Shown: piece by piece, positions 14,952 through 23,645 of the stretch
How positions within the stretch are numbered: the stretch's first letter is position 1
Layout of the letters: each line of letters begins with the position of its first letter
Assembly: GCA_026393775.1 (NCBI GenBank)
Contig: JAPKZM010000253.1
Coordinates: forward strand, 1 to 27,660
Origin: Candidatus Aminicenantota bacterium
Lineage (GTDB): Bacteria; Acidobacteriota; Aminicenantia; UBA2199
Reading direction: 5' to 3'
Length of the DNA: 27,660 nt
Made by a program: the position numbers and the translations under genes
Notes under the pieces: generated by a model
The model's input: the letters and a program-made list of their open reading frames with translations, nothing else
What the model was told of the DNA's origin: nothing
Database searches by the model: none

Positions 14952-17900
14952 ATGAACATCTATCTGAAAAAGCTCGAATTGCACGGCTTCAAATCGTTCC
15001 CGGAGAAAACCGTCGTTCAGTTCCACCAGGGGATCACGGCCGTAATCGGCCCCAACGGCTGCGGCAAGAGCAACCTGGTCGATGCCATTCTGTGGGTGCT
15101 GGGCGAACAGCGCATCAAGAACCTGCGCGGCGAGAACAACGAGGATTTGATCTTTACCGGCAGTGCTTCAAAGAAACCGCTGGGCATGACCGAGGTTGGT
15201 GCCTATTTCAGCAACAATGACGCGGAAACTTATGTCGCCCGGCGATTTTTCCGTTCCGGCGAAGGCAAATATATCCTGAACGAAAAATTCTGCCGCAACA
15301 AGGATGTGCAGGATACCCTGTTCGACCTGGGCATCGGCGAACGCAATTATTTCATTTTCGAACAGGGCAGCGTCGAGAAAATGATCAACCTCAAGCCCAG
15401 CGAAAGGCGCATCCTGATCGAGGAAGCGGCGGGCATCGCCCAGTACCTGGAGCGAAAGAAAGAAACGACCGGCAAGCTGATCATCGCTCAGCAGAACCTG
15501 GACAGCCTGGAACTCGTCCTGCAGGAAAAGAACAACCGGCTGCGGGAGTTAAAAAACCAGGTTCATTTCGCCCGCAAGTACCGCAACCTCAAGAATCAGA
15601 AGAACGATTACCTGAAGGCCCTGCTGAAGAAAAAATACCTGAATTTCAAGGTGGAGTTCGACCTCCAAGGCGGAAAGATCGTCGAGTTCATGAGCGGCGA
15701 AGCGGCTCTGGCCAAGGAAATTTCCGATTTCGACAAGAACCTGCTCGATCTTGAAACGAAGCGCTGGGAGCTGGACCGCAGCCTGAAAAACAACCAGCAG
15801 CTGATTTTTGGCCACAACAACGCGATTTTGAACGGCAGCAAGGAGATCGAAAAATCGCTGCAGCGGCAGGAATTCCTCAAGCAAAGAATCCTCGAGTTGG
15901 AGAAGCTGATCAAGGAAAGCCAGGCCGACAGCAAAGAGACCGGCAAGCAGGACAAGGCGCTGGCTGCGGAAATAGTGGAATTCGAAAAGCAATTGTCCGA
16001 GCAGGGAGGACGCAATCAGGAGCTGGAGCTGGCTATTGTCGAGCTCAAGAATGCTTCCGCCGAGCGGAATGTGCGGGACGGGCACCTGAAGAAATCCATG
16101 TTCAACCTGCAAGTGGAGATCTCCCGCAACCGCAACGAATCCTCCCAGCTGGAAAAAAACCTGATGCGCCTCGAGGCGGATATCGGCAACCGCAAGCATA
16201 TCATCCAGGAGCTCGAAAGCCAGGGCCAAAGCCCGGAGATCGGCGAGATGGAAAAGTCGCTCCGGACGCTGGCCGAGACCCTGCCCGCGCTCGAGAAAGA
16301 AGCGGAAGCCGCGGCGGCGGAGTTGAAGGCGACGCGGTCGGCCGAGGAGACGGCGGAAAAACAGCTGCGCGACGCCATGAACGAGATCGCCAATCTCGGC
16401 CGCCAGAAGGAAAAATACCAGGAGATCAAGCACAAGATCACCGGCGCCAACGGCAAGCCGTTCGCTGGCAAGCACCGCGGTTTCCTACAGGATATGCTGG
16501 TGGCGCCCAAAAAATTACATCCCGTCCTGGAGAGTTTTTATTTCGATGAGCTCGACGCGCCGATCCTGAACGACGGCGAGTCCGCCCTGCAGCCCGGCTT
16601 GCGTAAGGCGTTCCTGAAACGTGCCGTTGCCGCGAACCCGCCCGAGGCTATCCGCAACGAAGCCGGTTTCTTGAATTTTATCAAGGACCTGTTCGAATTG
16701 GAAGACAATGAACTGAAGCCGTTTTTCCGCGCGGGGGTCCTGGTAGACTCCTTGGCGAACGGCTTGGCGATTTTTTTCAAATACGGAGTGGATATCGTCA
16801 CGCAGTCAGGCGAAGTGATCGGCCGCAACGGCGTGCTGATCAAGAACCGGGAGCGGGGAATCCTGGAAGTGCTTGATGAGATCAAGGCGATCGACAAAAA
16901 AATCGTAGCTATGGAGGCGGGACTAGCCGGGATCCGGGCCAGCCGCGACCTGGTTTCAGGGCAGAAAAAGGATAAAGCCGCCCGTTTGGAAAAGGCGGAA
17001 GCCGCGTTGAATGTCCACAAGGAGGAAGGCATCTCCTTGCGCATGCGGCTGGATGCACTGAAAAAAAACCACGACCTGGGCCTGAATCGCATCCAGGTAA
17101 CCGGCGTCGAAATTGAAAACCTAAGCGGGGAAGTGGGCAAACTCAAGGAACACCTGGCCGAACTGGAGCGAAAAAAGGCCGAACTGGACAAGCAAAATGA
17201 GGAGCTGGAACGGGAAAAGGAAGACTTTGGCCGCGAAAGCGTGAAACGGCTGCAGCAGGTCAGTGAAAAGGAAAAGGAAAAAATCCTTCATGACAATGCC
17301 TTGAACCTGATCCGCGAAAAGCTCAATTCCCGGAAAAATTCCCTGCAAGAAGCGCAAAACCATCAGGAAAAACGCCGGCAGCAGATCGGCAACGCAGAGG
17401 GCGAAAAAAAACGACTGGAACAGGAGATCGCCGACGGCAGGGCCAAGATGGAGGAAATCAAGACCGGCGGCAAGGGATTGGAGAAGGAAAAAACCGGCCT
17501 GGAAAAATCATTGAAGCAAGAAGAGTTGTCCTTGGACGAGGTCAACGGACAGGCTAAGAAGATTTCCGTCGACCTGTCGGTCAAGCGTAAAGCCCTGGAC
17601 GAGTGGCGGGAAAATAAAAAAGTGAGCGAGATAAGTCTGGCGTCAATCAAGAAGGATCTTTTTCAACTGGAGGAGATCTCCGGCCAGGAGCTGGGCATGG
17701 AATTGAAGGATATCGAGGCCGACGACTCGCTGCTGCAGGGCGAAACCGCCGAACTGGACACCCAGCTGAACGACATGGCCAGCAAACTGAACCGCATGCG
17801 CGAAAGCGACCGCCTGAATTTTTCCGCCGAGGCGGAGTTTGATATTCTGGAAAAGGATTTTAATTTCCTGCAAACGCAAAAGGAGGATATCGTCAAATCC

Positions 17901-18398
17901 ATCCTGGACATGAACACGGCCATTACCCGCATCGACGATGAATCGCGCGCCAGTTTTCTCAAGGCCTTTGATGCCATCAAGGAAAATTTCGTCAAAAATT
18001 TCAAGATTCTTTTCGAGGGCGGCGAAGCGGAATTGCTCCTGACCGACAGCAGCAATGTGCTGGAAGCGGGTCTGGAGATCCAGGTCCAGCCGCCGGGGAA
18101 AAGGCTGCAAAGCATGCGCCTGCTTTCCGGAGGTGAAAAAACGCTGACTTCCCTGGCCTTCCTTTTCGCCTTGTTCGAATACAAGCCATCCCCCTTCTGC
18201 GTTTTCGATGAAGTGGATGCTTCACTTGACGAGGCCAATATCCAGAGGTTCCTGAAATTCCTGCACCAGTTGAAAAAAAAGACTCAGTTCGTCATCATTA
18301 CCCATAACTTCAAGACCATGGAGGAGGCCGATTACATTTACGGCATCAGCATGGATGAGCCCGGCGTTTCCAAGCTGTATTCCATGAAGATGACCTGA
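14952..18398 (+). CDS. smc: Chromosome segregation protein SMC
   Basis: A 1148-residue SMC ATPase, normal length for bacteria. Walker A is GPNGCGKS (33-40), and the head continues with the Q-loop region. Long coiled coils (about 165-495 and 645-1000) flank a hinge at about 505-640. The C-terminal head has the signature LSGGEK (1058-1063) and Walker B FCVFDEVDASLDEAN (1082-1096) with catalytic E1087, then the H-loop ITHN. It would form the condensin ring that compacts and segregates the chromosome. The hinge is diverged at its first half (HRGFLQDMLVAP) but keeps the late GxVIGRNG glycines. ScpA and ScpB are not in the window. cobO starts seven bases after its stop. Confidence 0.95.
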   Translation: MNIYLKKLELHGFKSFPEKTVVQFHQGITAVIGPNGCGKSNLVDAILWVLGEQRIKNLRGENNEDLIFTGSASKKPLGMTEVGAYFSNNDAETYVARRFFRSGEGKYILNEKFCRNKDVQDTLFDLGIGERNYFIFEQGSVEKMINLKPSERRILIEEAAGIAQYLERKKETTGKLIIAQQNLDSLELVLQEKNNRLRELKNQVHFARKYRNLKNQKNDYLKALLKKKYLNFKVEFDLQGGKIVEFMSGEAALAKEISDFDKNLLDLETKRWELDRSLKNNQQLIFGHNNAILNGSKEIEKSLQRQEFLKQRILELEKLIKESQADSKETGKQDKALAAEIVEFEKQLSEQGGRNQELELAIVELKNASAERNVRDGHLKKSMFNLQVEISRNRNESSQLEKNLMRLEADIGNRKHIIQELESQGQSPEIGEMEKSLRTLAETLPALEKEAEAAAAELKATRSAEETAEKQLRDAMNEIANLGRQKEKYQEIKHKITGANGKPFAGKHRGFLQDMLVAPKKLHPVLESFYFDELDAPILNDGESALQPGLRKAFLKRAVAANPPEAIRNEAGFLNFIKDLFELEDNELKPFFRAGVLVDSLANGLAIFFKYGVDIVTQSGEVIGRNGVLIKNRERGILEVLDEIKAIDKKIVAMEAGLAGIRASRDLVSGQKKDKAARLEKAEAALNVHKEEGISLRMRLDALKKNHDLGLNRIQVTGVEIENLSGEVGKLKEHLAELERKKAELDKQNEELEREKEDFGRESVKRLQQVSEKEKEKILHDNALNLIREKLNSRKNSLQEAQNHQEKRRQQIGNAEGEKKRLEQEIADGRAKMEEIKTGGKGLEKEKTGLEKSLKQEELSLDEVNGQAKKISVDLSVKRKALDEWRENKKVSEISLASIKKDLFQLEEISGQELGMELKDIEADDSLLQGETAELDTQLNDMASKLNRMRESDRLNFSAEAEFDILEKDFNFLQTQKEDIVKSILDMNTAITRIDDESRASFLKAFDAIKENFVKNFKILFEGGEAELLLTDSSNVLEAGLEIQVQPPGKRLQSMRLLSGGEKTLTSLAFLFALFEYKPSPFCVFDEVDASLDEANIQRFLKFLHQLKKKTQFVIITHNFKTMEEADYIYGISMDEPGVSKLYSMKMT

Positions 18399-18405
18399 GG
18401 CGGCC

Positions 18406-18936
18406 ATGGCTGAGGACGGTTACATCCAGGTCTATACGGGCAATGGCAAGGGCAAGACCACGGCCGCCCTTGGCTTGGCGTTGCGGGCGGCCGGCCGGGG
18501 CATGAAAACTTACGTGGCGCAGTTTCTAAAGAAGGGAGCCTATGGCGAGCTGGCGGCGGCCAAACTGTATCTGCCGGGCCTGGTCATCATTGAGCAATTC
18601 GGATTGCCCGATTTTCATCACCGGGAGAACGGTGTCAGCCGAGAGGAAAGAGAGGCGGCCGCGGCCGGAATGGTCGCCGCTAAAAAAGCCATGGCCAGCG
18701 GCATTTACCGCATCGTTGTCCTGGATGAAATCAATACACTGCTCCATTTCGAAATCATCCCCGTGGAACAGGTCCTGCAACTTCTGGCCGAAAAGCCGCC
18801 AGGGCTGGAACTGATCCTCACCGGCCGTTACGCGCCCGAGGAAATTTTGGCGCACGCCGACCTGATTACCGATATGCAGGAAACCCGCCATTACTATCAA
18901 AAAAAAGTTCTGGCCAGAAACGGGATTGAAAAGTAG
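18406..18936 (+). CDS. cobO: Cob(I)yrinic acid a,c-diamide adenosyltransferase
   Basis: A 176-residue CobA/CobO/BtuR-type enzyme that transfers the 5'-deoxyadenosyl group of ATP to cobalt(I) corrinoids. The P-loop is G12-NGKGKTT19, in the reversed orientation typical of this family. VLDEINTLL (about 105-113) is the second nucleotide motif, LILTGRYAP follows, and the C-terminal TDMQETRHYYQKKVLARNGIE matches the family's TEM...KHY...V.AR.GIE ending. It would supply adenosylcobalamin, either in synthesis or salvage; no other cobalamin genes lie here. The seven-base gap to smc indicates co-transcription, an unusual pairing that is probably positional. Confidence 0.9.
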   Translation: MAEDGYIQVYTGNGKGKTTAALGLALRAAGRGMKTYVAQFLKKGAYGELAAAKLYLPGLVIIEQFGLPDFHHRENGVSREEREAAAAGMVAAKKAMASGIYRIVVLDEINTLLHFEIIPVEQVLQLLAEKPPGLELILTGRYAPEEILAHADLITDMQETRHYYQKKVLARNGIEK

Positions 18937-18952
18937 ATTTTTGTCATTGCTA

Positions 18953-18981
18953 TTGACTTTTTGTTTCAATAGGCTTATAAA
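18953..18981 (+). promoter_or_regulatory. Sigma70-type promoter for the 19025 gene
   Basis: TTGACT at 18953-18958 and TATAAA at 18976-18981 are separated by 17 bases in an AT-rich gap. Transcription would begin near 18988, giving a leader of about 37 bases with AGGAGG at 19011-19016. Confidence 0.65.
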
Positions 18982-19024
18982 TTTTTCATTGATGGCGAAA
19001 TTTTAGAGCGAGGAGGAATCAGCA

Positions 19025-20239
19025 ATGAAAAAATTGTTGTTTGTGGGGTTGATTTTCTGTTTTTTACTCACCATCCCGGCTGCCGAGAAGGTAACTCGCC
19101 TGGGGCAGCATCCTTTTTATAGAGACAAGGATATCCAGCCCGGTGACTTGAAAGTCATCGCGGTGGACAAAGCTGGTGATGTCAAGATGGGGTTCGAAGA
19201 AGCCGGTAATGGCGAATTGGTCTTCGCCTTTCTGGAACAGATCCAGAAAGCCGATGTCCAGACGACCGAGTTGAATCCCGGCGACACGCTGGAGTGGATG
19301 TTCTTTAAGGAAGGCCGGAAGGTTAAAGTAAAAAAAGATGTGGTGTATAGCGGCAAAAAACCGGTTCCTGCTTACACCTTTGTCATTTTCCGCGACGGAA
19401 AAACCTATGAATTCATCGTGCCCAAGATCTGCGGAAACATTTCGTTGAAAAATACCCAAGAAATCCCGGCTCCGCTCTGTACCCTCAACGTAACGCCGAG
19501 CGAAACCGAGGCGGGCAAACCGGTGAAAATTGACATGTGCGCCTCGCAGAATGTCTTGAAATCCGTTGTGGAAGTCAAGGACGCCGCCGGCGTGGTTGTC
19601 AAGACCATTGAGCTGACCACGGATAACTGCTCGGCCGATCTCGTTCTGGACCAGGTCGGCGAATACTCGGTGGTGGCGGTCGGTGAGGGGCAGTATGGCG
19701 TGAAGTCCGCCAACCCCTGCGAAATGACGCTCAAGGTCACAGAAGCCATACCGCTCGTCCCACCCATCGCGATCACCAGCAAAACCCGCGCCGGGGCAGG
19801 CAAATACGGCACAGTGAAGCCTTTGGCCTTCCTGATCGAGGGCGGCCCCGGGCTGTTGAAGGGAACTTATACGGGCATGTTCTGGGCACGGGCCGGCGTC
19901 CTGGTCAACCTGGCTGTGGACACTCTGGACGCAATCTTCACCGTCGGGGGCGGTATCCCGGTCAAGGGCGATCCGTGGAAGTCCTTCCTGATGGGCAACG
20001 CCCTGCTGAACCTGCACGCCGGGCCCGCTTACGTGGCTGGCGGCCTGGGCTTCAGCACCAAGGAAAGGGTAGGCCGCTTGGGCGGCATCGACCTGGTCGG
20101 CGAGCTGGGGATCAACCTGTTCCGTTCGAACGACTCGATCGGCTCGCTCCTCGGCGAACTGCGCGCGCCGGTGTTCACGACCGACCGTGATTTCGAATCC
20201 CACCACAAACTGCTTTTGGGATTCCGCTATATCTTTTAA
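19025..20239 (+). CDS. Exported protein with an Ig-like middle and a probable outer-membrane C terminus
   Basis: A 404-residue secreted protein of no family that I recognise. Residues 1-20 form a Sec signal (MKKLLFVGLIFCFLLTIPAA). Residues about 25-145 are a beta-rich region. Residues about 155-240 resemble a PKD/Ig-like module: it begins CTLNVTPSETEAGKPVKIDM and has a V-G-E-Y-S-V-V-A strand near its end. The C-terminal ~150 residues are Gly-rich alternating strands ending in FRYIF, with a terminal aromatic residue as in outer-membrane beta-barrels. The likely site is the outer membrane with a periplasmic adhesion-like part, by inference. A clear ribosome binding site (AGGAGG), promoter and terminator frame it as a one-gene transcript. 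Confidence 0.75.
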   Translation: MKKLLFVGLIFCFLLTIPAAEKVTRLGQHPFYRDKDIQPGDLKVIAVDKAGDVKMGFEEAGNGELVFAFLEQIQKADVQTTELNPGDTLEWMFFKEGRKVKVKKDVVYSGKKPVPAYTFVIFRDGKTYEFIVPKICGNISLKNTQEIPAPLCTLNVTPSETEAGKPVKIDMCASQNVLKSVVEVKDAAGVVVKTIELTTDNCSADLVLDQVGEYSVVAVGEGQYGVKSANPCEMTLKVTEAIPLVPPIAITSKTRAGAGKYGTVKPLAFLIEGGPGLLKGTYTGMFWARAGVLVNLAVDTLDAIFTVGGGIPVKGDPWKSFLMGNALLNLHAGPAYVAGGLGFSTKERVGRLGGIDLVGELGINLFRSNDSIGSLLGELRAPVFTTDRDFESHHKLLLGFRYIF

Positions 20240-20277
20240 TCGTTTTTAGCGGTTACGCGTACGCTTTTGTTTTTCGG

Positions 20278-20307
20278 GGGCCAAGGCCAAAAGCCTTGGC
20301 CCTTTTT
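20278..20307 (+). terminator. Strong intrinsic terminator
   Basis: A perfect 10-bp stem GGGCCAAGGC (20278-20287) pairs with GCCTTGGCCC (20293-20302) around the loop CAAAA, followed at once by TTTTT (20303-20307). It lies about 40 bases after the stop of the exported protein gene. Confidence 0.92.
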
Positions 20308-20350
20308 CATTTCCGGCAATTTTATATCTGCCAGCCACCTCCAGCCGAAC

Positions 20351-20380
20351 TTGACAATTCATTTTTTTTTAACCTATAAT
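20351..20380 (+). promoter_or_regulatory. Perfect-consensus sigma70 promoter
   Basis: TTGACA at 20351-20356 and TATAAT at 20375-20380 are both exact consensus, with an 18-base spacer containing a run of nine or more T. The predicted start near 20387 coincides with the AAGGAG ribosome binding site, leaving a leader of only about 11 bases before the ATG at 20398. Confidence 0.85.
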
Positions 20381-20397
20381 GCGCTCAAGGAGAGAAC

Positions 20398-20766
20398 ATG
20401 ATGCATAAAAAAATGATCCTTTTGGGCTTGTTGTTTCTTTCCGTTCTGCTTTCAGCCCAAAGCCCGGATATCAATCTTGGCGGGATCGATTTTCCCAAGG
20501 CGTACATTCATGCTGGCAAGGAATTTCCCGGGGGAATATATGGGGTGGTTCTGACGCTGAAAGAAGCCGTCCCGTTTTTCAATGTCTACAATTCCAACGA
20601 GGGTCTGCTTTTCGAAGAGATGGCCATCGTCATGGAAAATTCCCGGAGTGGAAAAAAATCCGCTTTCCGCCTGCAAAAAGGATTTGTAAAGGGAAAGGAG
20701 TTCTTCCGCATCAAGGTCATGCGCTCCGGGCAAACCCTGATGGCCTATTTCCTGGTCAAAAAATAA
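20398..20766 (+). CDS. Small secreted protein of unknown function
   Basis: A 122-residue protein with a Sec signal peptide (MMHKKMILLGLLFLSVLLSA, likely cut after LSA). The mature ~100 residues are predicted to be mainly beta-strand and are rich in Phe, Gly and Lys. No cysteine or known motif is present, and I recognise no family. It has the strongest promoter in the window and its own AAGGAG at 20387-20392, and a terminator isolates it from the gene upstream, so it should be well expressed as a single-gene transcript. It is convergent with the PBP gene. Confidence 0.78.
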   Translation: MMHKKMILLGLLFLSVLLSAQSPDINLGGIDFPKAYIHAGKEFPGGIYGVVLTLKEAVPFFNVYNSNEGLLFEEMAIVMENSRSGKKSAFRLQKGFVKGKEFFRIKVMRSGQTLMAYFLVKK

Positions 20767-20796
20767 ACCCGGCCCGAACCGGGGATCACCTTTTTT
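20758..20796 (-). terminator. Hairpin between convergent genes, probably a terminator for the PBP gene
   Basis: CCCGG (20768-20772) pairs with CCGGG (20779-20783) around a six-base loop. Read on the minus strand it is followed directly by TTTATTTTTT (20767-20758), which suits termination of the PBP transcript. On the plus strand T6 (20791-20796) comes seven bases after the stem, a weaker arrangement for the secreted protein gene. Confidence 0.55.
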
Positions 20797-20803
20797 CAAA
20801 AGC

Positions 20804-23128
20804 TCAATCGTCGTCGCTCTCTTCCTCGGTCTTGAAATAATTGTAGATTTTCTGGTGTTCCTCGTCGTTGCAAAAATCCAGGGGTTCGCTGCCCGGCAGG
20901 AAGGCTTCGCTGAACGGATAAAGGCAGTCGGGGGTCAGCAGCTTGCCGGTGTATTTGTCGATGTTGATCATGTAGACGCCGGAGGGAATGCGGAATTTTC
21001 CGCTTTCCGGGTACTTGCTTAAATACTTTTCCATGAAAGCTACGAAGACAGGCGCCGCCGCCAGCGAGCCGGTTTCCTGCTTGCCCAGGCTTTTTTTCTG
21101 ATCGAATCCCACCCAAACGCCGACGGTCAGGGTGGGCGAAAAGCCGATGAACCAGGCATCGGTGGAGTCGTTGGCGGTACCGGTCTTGCCGCCGATGGGC
21201 GCCGGCAGGTCGCGCGCCCGCCAGCCGGTTCCCGACTTGACCACCCCCTGCAGCAGGTAATTCATGATAAAAGCGGTTTCCTTTTCAATGACCTGCTTGC
21301 GGTCGGGAAAGTTTTCTTCGATGATGTTGTTGTTCAGATCGTTGATGCTGCGGATGAAATAGGAATTGACCCTGACGCCGTAATTGGGAAAAACCGTGAA
21401 CGCCTCGACCATCTCCTTGAGCGAGACTTCGAAAGCGCCCAGCGCCAGCGACATGTAGGGCTTGAGGTCGGAGCTGATGCCGAACTTCTTGGCATACTCC
21501 ACGCCCACGGCCGGGGTGATCGCCTGCAGGATGCGCGCCGTGATCACGTTGCGCGACTGCTCCAAGCCGCGGCGCATGGTCAGCGGGCCCCGGTAGTCCT
21601 CGGTGTGGTTCTTCGGCTCCCACAATTCCCCCGTCCATTCGTCCAGGTAGGAAAAGGGTTCGTCCTGGATGATGGTGGCCGGAGAGAAACCGTGCTCCAG
21701 CGCCGCCGTGTAGATGATCGGCTTGAAGGTCGAACCGGTCTGGCGCAGGGCTTGGATGGCGCGGTTGAACTTGCTTTTCTGGAAAGCGTAACCGCCAACC
21801 ATGGCCTTGATCTCGCCGCTTTTGTTGTCGACCACCAAAATGGCGCCGTCGACCTCCGGCTCCTGCTCCAGGCCGAGCTCCAGCCTCTTTTTCACCGCGT
21901 CCACGGTCAATATCCTGAACAAGGCGACATCGCCGAATTTGAAGAGGCGCTGAATGTTTTTTTTCGTCCATTCCGCCGTGGCGGCCGCCATTTCGCCCCG
22001 GTAGGCGCCGATGCGCACCGACACCTTGGCCCTGCCGATCTCCATGATCACGCCCTCGACGATCTGATTGGGTTCGGGCTTGAGGTTTTCCCAGGCCGGC
22101 AGCTGGTACCTGGTGGCATCCAGCTTGCTTTCGACCAGGTTGAACAGCCTGGGGCGGCTGCGCCAGCCGCGGCGCTTGTCCAGGGCCCGCAGCCCTTCCT
22201 TGAGGGCCTCCTCGGCCCAGCGCTGCGTTTCGTTGTTCAGGGTGGTGAAGACCTTGAGCCCGCCTTTGTACAGTAGGTTGTCGCCGTACTTGTTTTCCAG
22301 ATACTTGCGCGTATCCTCGGTGAAATAATCGGCCAGGGATTCGCTGCCGGCATCGGAAGGCTTTTCGGGCAGTTTGACGGCCAGGGCTTGCCGGTATTCT
22401 TCCTGGCTGATGGCGTGCATCAGCAGCATCTTGAGCAACAGGTAGTTGCGCCGCTTGAGCGTGTTTTCCGGTCGCCTGAAAATCGCGTACAACCCGTTGG
22501 GGTTGGGGATGATGCAGGCGATCAGGGCCGCTTCGGCCAGATTGATGTCCTTGACGGTTTTGCCGAAATAATGGCGCGCGGCCGCCCCGACGCCGTAAAT
22601 GCTGCCGCCCAGAAAAATCTTGTTGCAATAAAAGGTCAATATCTGGTCCTTGGTGTATTTTTTTTCAATCTGGATGGCCAGCAGCATTTCCTTCAGCTTG
22701 CGGCTTACGGTGAATTCCGGGGTCAGGAAAAGGCCCCGGGCCAGCTGCTGGGTGATGGAGCTGCCGCCGCCCTGTTTCTTGCGCAGCAGCACGCCGCTGA
22801 CGGCGCGGACAAGGCCGCGAAAATTGATCCCCCAATGGGTATAAAACTGGTTGTCTTCGGCGCAGACCAGGGCTTTTTTGAGAATGACCGGGATATCCGA
22901 GTTTTTGACGATCACCCGTTTTTCTATGGCGAAATCCTTGATGGCCACGTTTTGATCGTCATAGACCGTGGTCATGACCACGGGCTTGATGTCTTCCAGG
23001 TTCTTTATTTGCGGGAAACCTTTCTGATAAACGAGGATCAACCCCAGAAAAATTCCCAGCAGCGAGGTGATCAGGAAACTGCTGCCAAGGAGGATGACCT
23101 TAAAATGCCTTAAAAAAAATTGTTTCAT
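20804..23128 (-). CDS. Class A penicillin-binding protein (PBP1A-type transglycosylase/transpeptidase)
   Basis: A 774-residue bifunctional peptidoglycan synthase. A short cytoplasmic tail and one membrane helix (about 8-34) lead to the glycosyltransferase domain, with catalytic E91 in ALVCAEDNQFYTHWGI and GGGSSITQQLA at 120-130. An OB-like linker follows. The transpeptidase domain has S466-x2-K469 (nucleophile in TGSTFKP), S525-R-N527 and K648-T-G650. Sequence from this start resembles PBP1A throughout. The frame is open 79 codons further upstream, across the acpS promoter and start, but that part is non-coding in character; the start at 23128 (MKQFFLRHF) begins the membrane anchor. It polymerises and cross-links glycan strands at the inner membrane. 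Confidence 0.92.
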   Translation of the reverse strand: MKQFFLRHFKVILLGSSFLITSLLGIFLGLILVYQKGFPQIKNLEDIKPVVMTTVYDDQNVAIKDFAIEKRVIVKNSDIPVILKKALVCAEDNQFYTHWGINFRGLVRAVSGVLLRKKQGGGSSITQQLARGLFLTPEFTVSRKLKEMLLAIQIEKKYTKDQILTFYCNKIFLGGSIYGVGAAARHYFGKTVKDINLAEAALIACIIPNPNGLYAIFRRPENTLKRRNYLLLKMLLMHAISQEEYRQALAVKLPEKPSDAGSESLADYFTEDTRKYLENKYGDNLLYKGGLKVFTTLNNETQRWAEEALKEGLRALDKRRGWRSRPRLFNLVESKLDATRYQLPAWENLKPEPNQIVEGVIMEIGRAKVSVRIGAYRGEMAAATAEWTKKNIQRLFKFGDVALFRILTVDAVKKRLELGLEQEPEVDGAILVVDNKSGEIKAMVGGYAFQKSKFNRAIQALRQTGSTFKPIIYTAALEHGFSPATIIQDEPFSYLDEWTGELWEPKNHTEDYRGPLTMRRGLEQSRNVITARILQAITPAVGVEYAKKFGISSDLKPYMSLALGAFEVSLKEMVEAFTVFPNYGVRVNSYFIRSINDLNNNIIEENFPDRKQVIEKETAFIMNYLLQGVVKSGTGWRARDLPAPIGGKTGTANDSTDAWFIGFSPTLTVGVWVGFDQKKSLGKQETGSLAAAPVFVAFMEKYLSKYPESGKFRIPSGVYMINIDKYTGKLLTPDCLYPFSEAFLPGSEPLDFCNDEEHQKIYNYFKTEEESDDD

Positions 23129-23138
23129 GAGGAATCCC

Positions 23139-23144
23139 AGTATA
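23139..23144 (-). promoter_or_regulatory. Extended -10 promoter of the PBP gene
   Basis: The minus strand reads TGG-TATACT, an extended -10 element (TATACT at 23144-23139). No good -35 is present, only a T-rich run. Transcription would start near 23132, about four bases before the start codon at 23128, so the mRNA would be nearly leaderless. Confidence 0.5.
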
Positions 23145-23188
23145 CCATATTCTCGGCCGCAAAAAAACATTGTCCCGCTTCGTTGCTG

Positions 23189-23217
23189 TTGATTTTTGCG
23201 GCATATTTTTCTATACT
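23189..23217 (+). promoter_or_regulatory. Sigma70-type promoter for acpS
   Basis: TTGATT at 23189-23194 and TATACT at 23212-23217 are separated by 17 bases. Transcription would start near 23224, giving a leader of about 11 bases that consists almost only of the ribosome binding site AGGTGA (23225-23230). Confidence 0.65.
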
Positions 23218-23234
23218 GTGCGGCAGGTGAAGAC

Positions 23235-23606
23235 ATGATCAAGGGCATCGGTGTGGACATGGTTGAAATCAGCCGGGTGCGGAAGTTGCTGGAGCAGGAC
23301 AGCGGCTTTGTCGAAAGGATTTTCACCGCCCGGGAAATCGGATATTGCGAGAGCAAGTATTTCAAAGCCCAGCATTACGCGGCGCGTTTCACCGCCAAAG
23401 AAGCCTTTTTCAAGGCCCTGGGCACCGGATTTCGCGATGGCATGAGCTGGCAGGATGTTGAAGTTGAAAATGATGAGCTGGGCAAGCCGCAACTGCAGCT
23501 GGCGGCGGCGGCGCTGGCGAAATTTAAAAATAAAAAATTAAAAAGGGCACTCTTGTCGCTTTCCCATACCAGGGACATGGCGGTGGCCCTGGTCGTTATC
23601 GAGTAG
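23235..23606 (+). CDS. acpS: Holo-[acyl-carrier-protein] synthase
   Basis: A 123-residue AcpS-type phosphopantetheinyl transferase that moves 4'-phosphopantetheine from coenzyme A to a serine of acyl carrier protein. The N-terminal GIGVDMVEISRV carries the Mg-binding Asp, and RFTAKEAFFKALGTG holds the catalytic Glu and Lys (KEA.KA). The C-terminal SLSHTRDMAVALVVIE is the usual LSH...A.A.V strand. AGGTGA precedes the ATG at 23235. An in-frame upstream start at 23196 lies inside the promoter and is rejected. Length is normal. It is divergent from the PBP gene and convergent with the DUF4388 gene. Confidence 0.93.
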   Translation: MIKGIGVDMVEISRVRKLLEQDSGFVERIFTAREIGYCESKYFKAQHYAARFTAKEAFFKALGTGFRDGMSWQDVEVENDELGKPQLQLAAAALAKFKNKKLKRALLSLSHTRDMAVALVVIE

Positions 23607-23620
23607 CTTTTTTAATCGCT

Positions 23621-23645
23621 GCGGCCGGAGGCCGCGCGGGCTTTT
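23621..23645 (+). terminator. Possible weak terminator between convergent acpS and DUF4388 genes
   Basis: GCGGCC (23621-23626) pairs with GGCCGC (23630-23635) around GGA, followed after six bases by TTTT. The stem is strong but the T-run is short and displaced, so termination is uncertain. Confidence 0.35.

Noticed and set aside
23129..23365. Upstream extension of the PBP reading frame by 79 codons
   Set aside because: It runs across the acpS promoter and start codon on the other strand, contains the PBP -10 box, and shows no membrane-anchor or family similarity before the Met at 23128.
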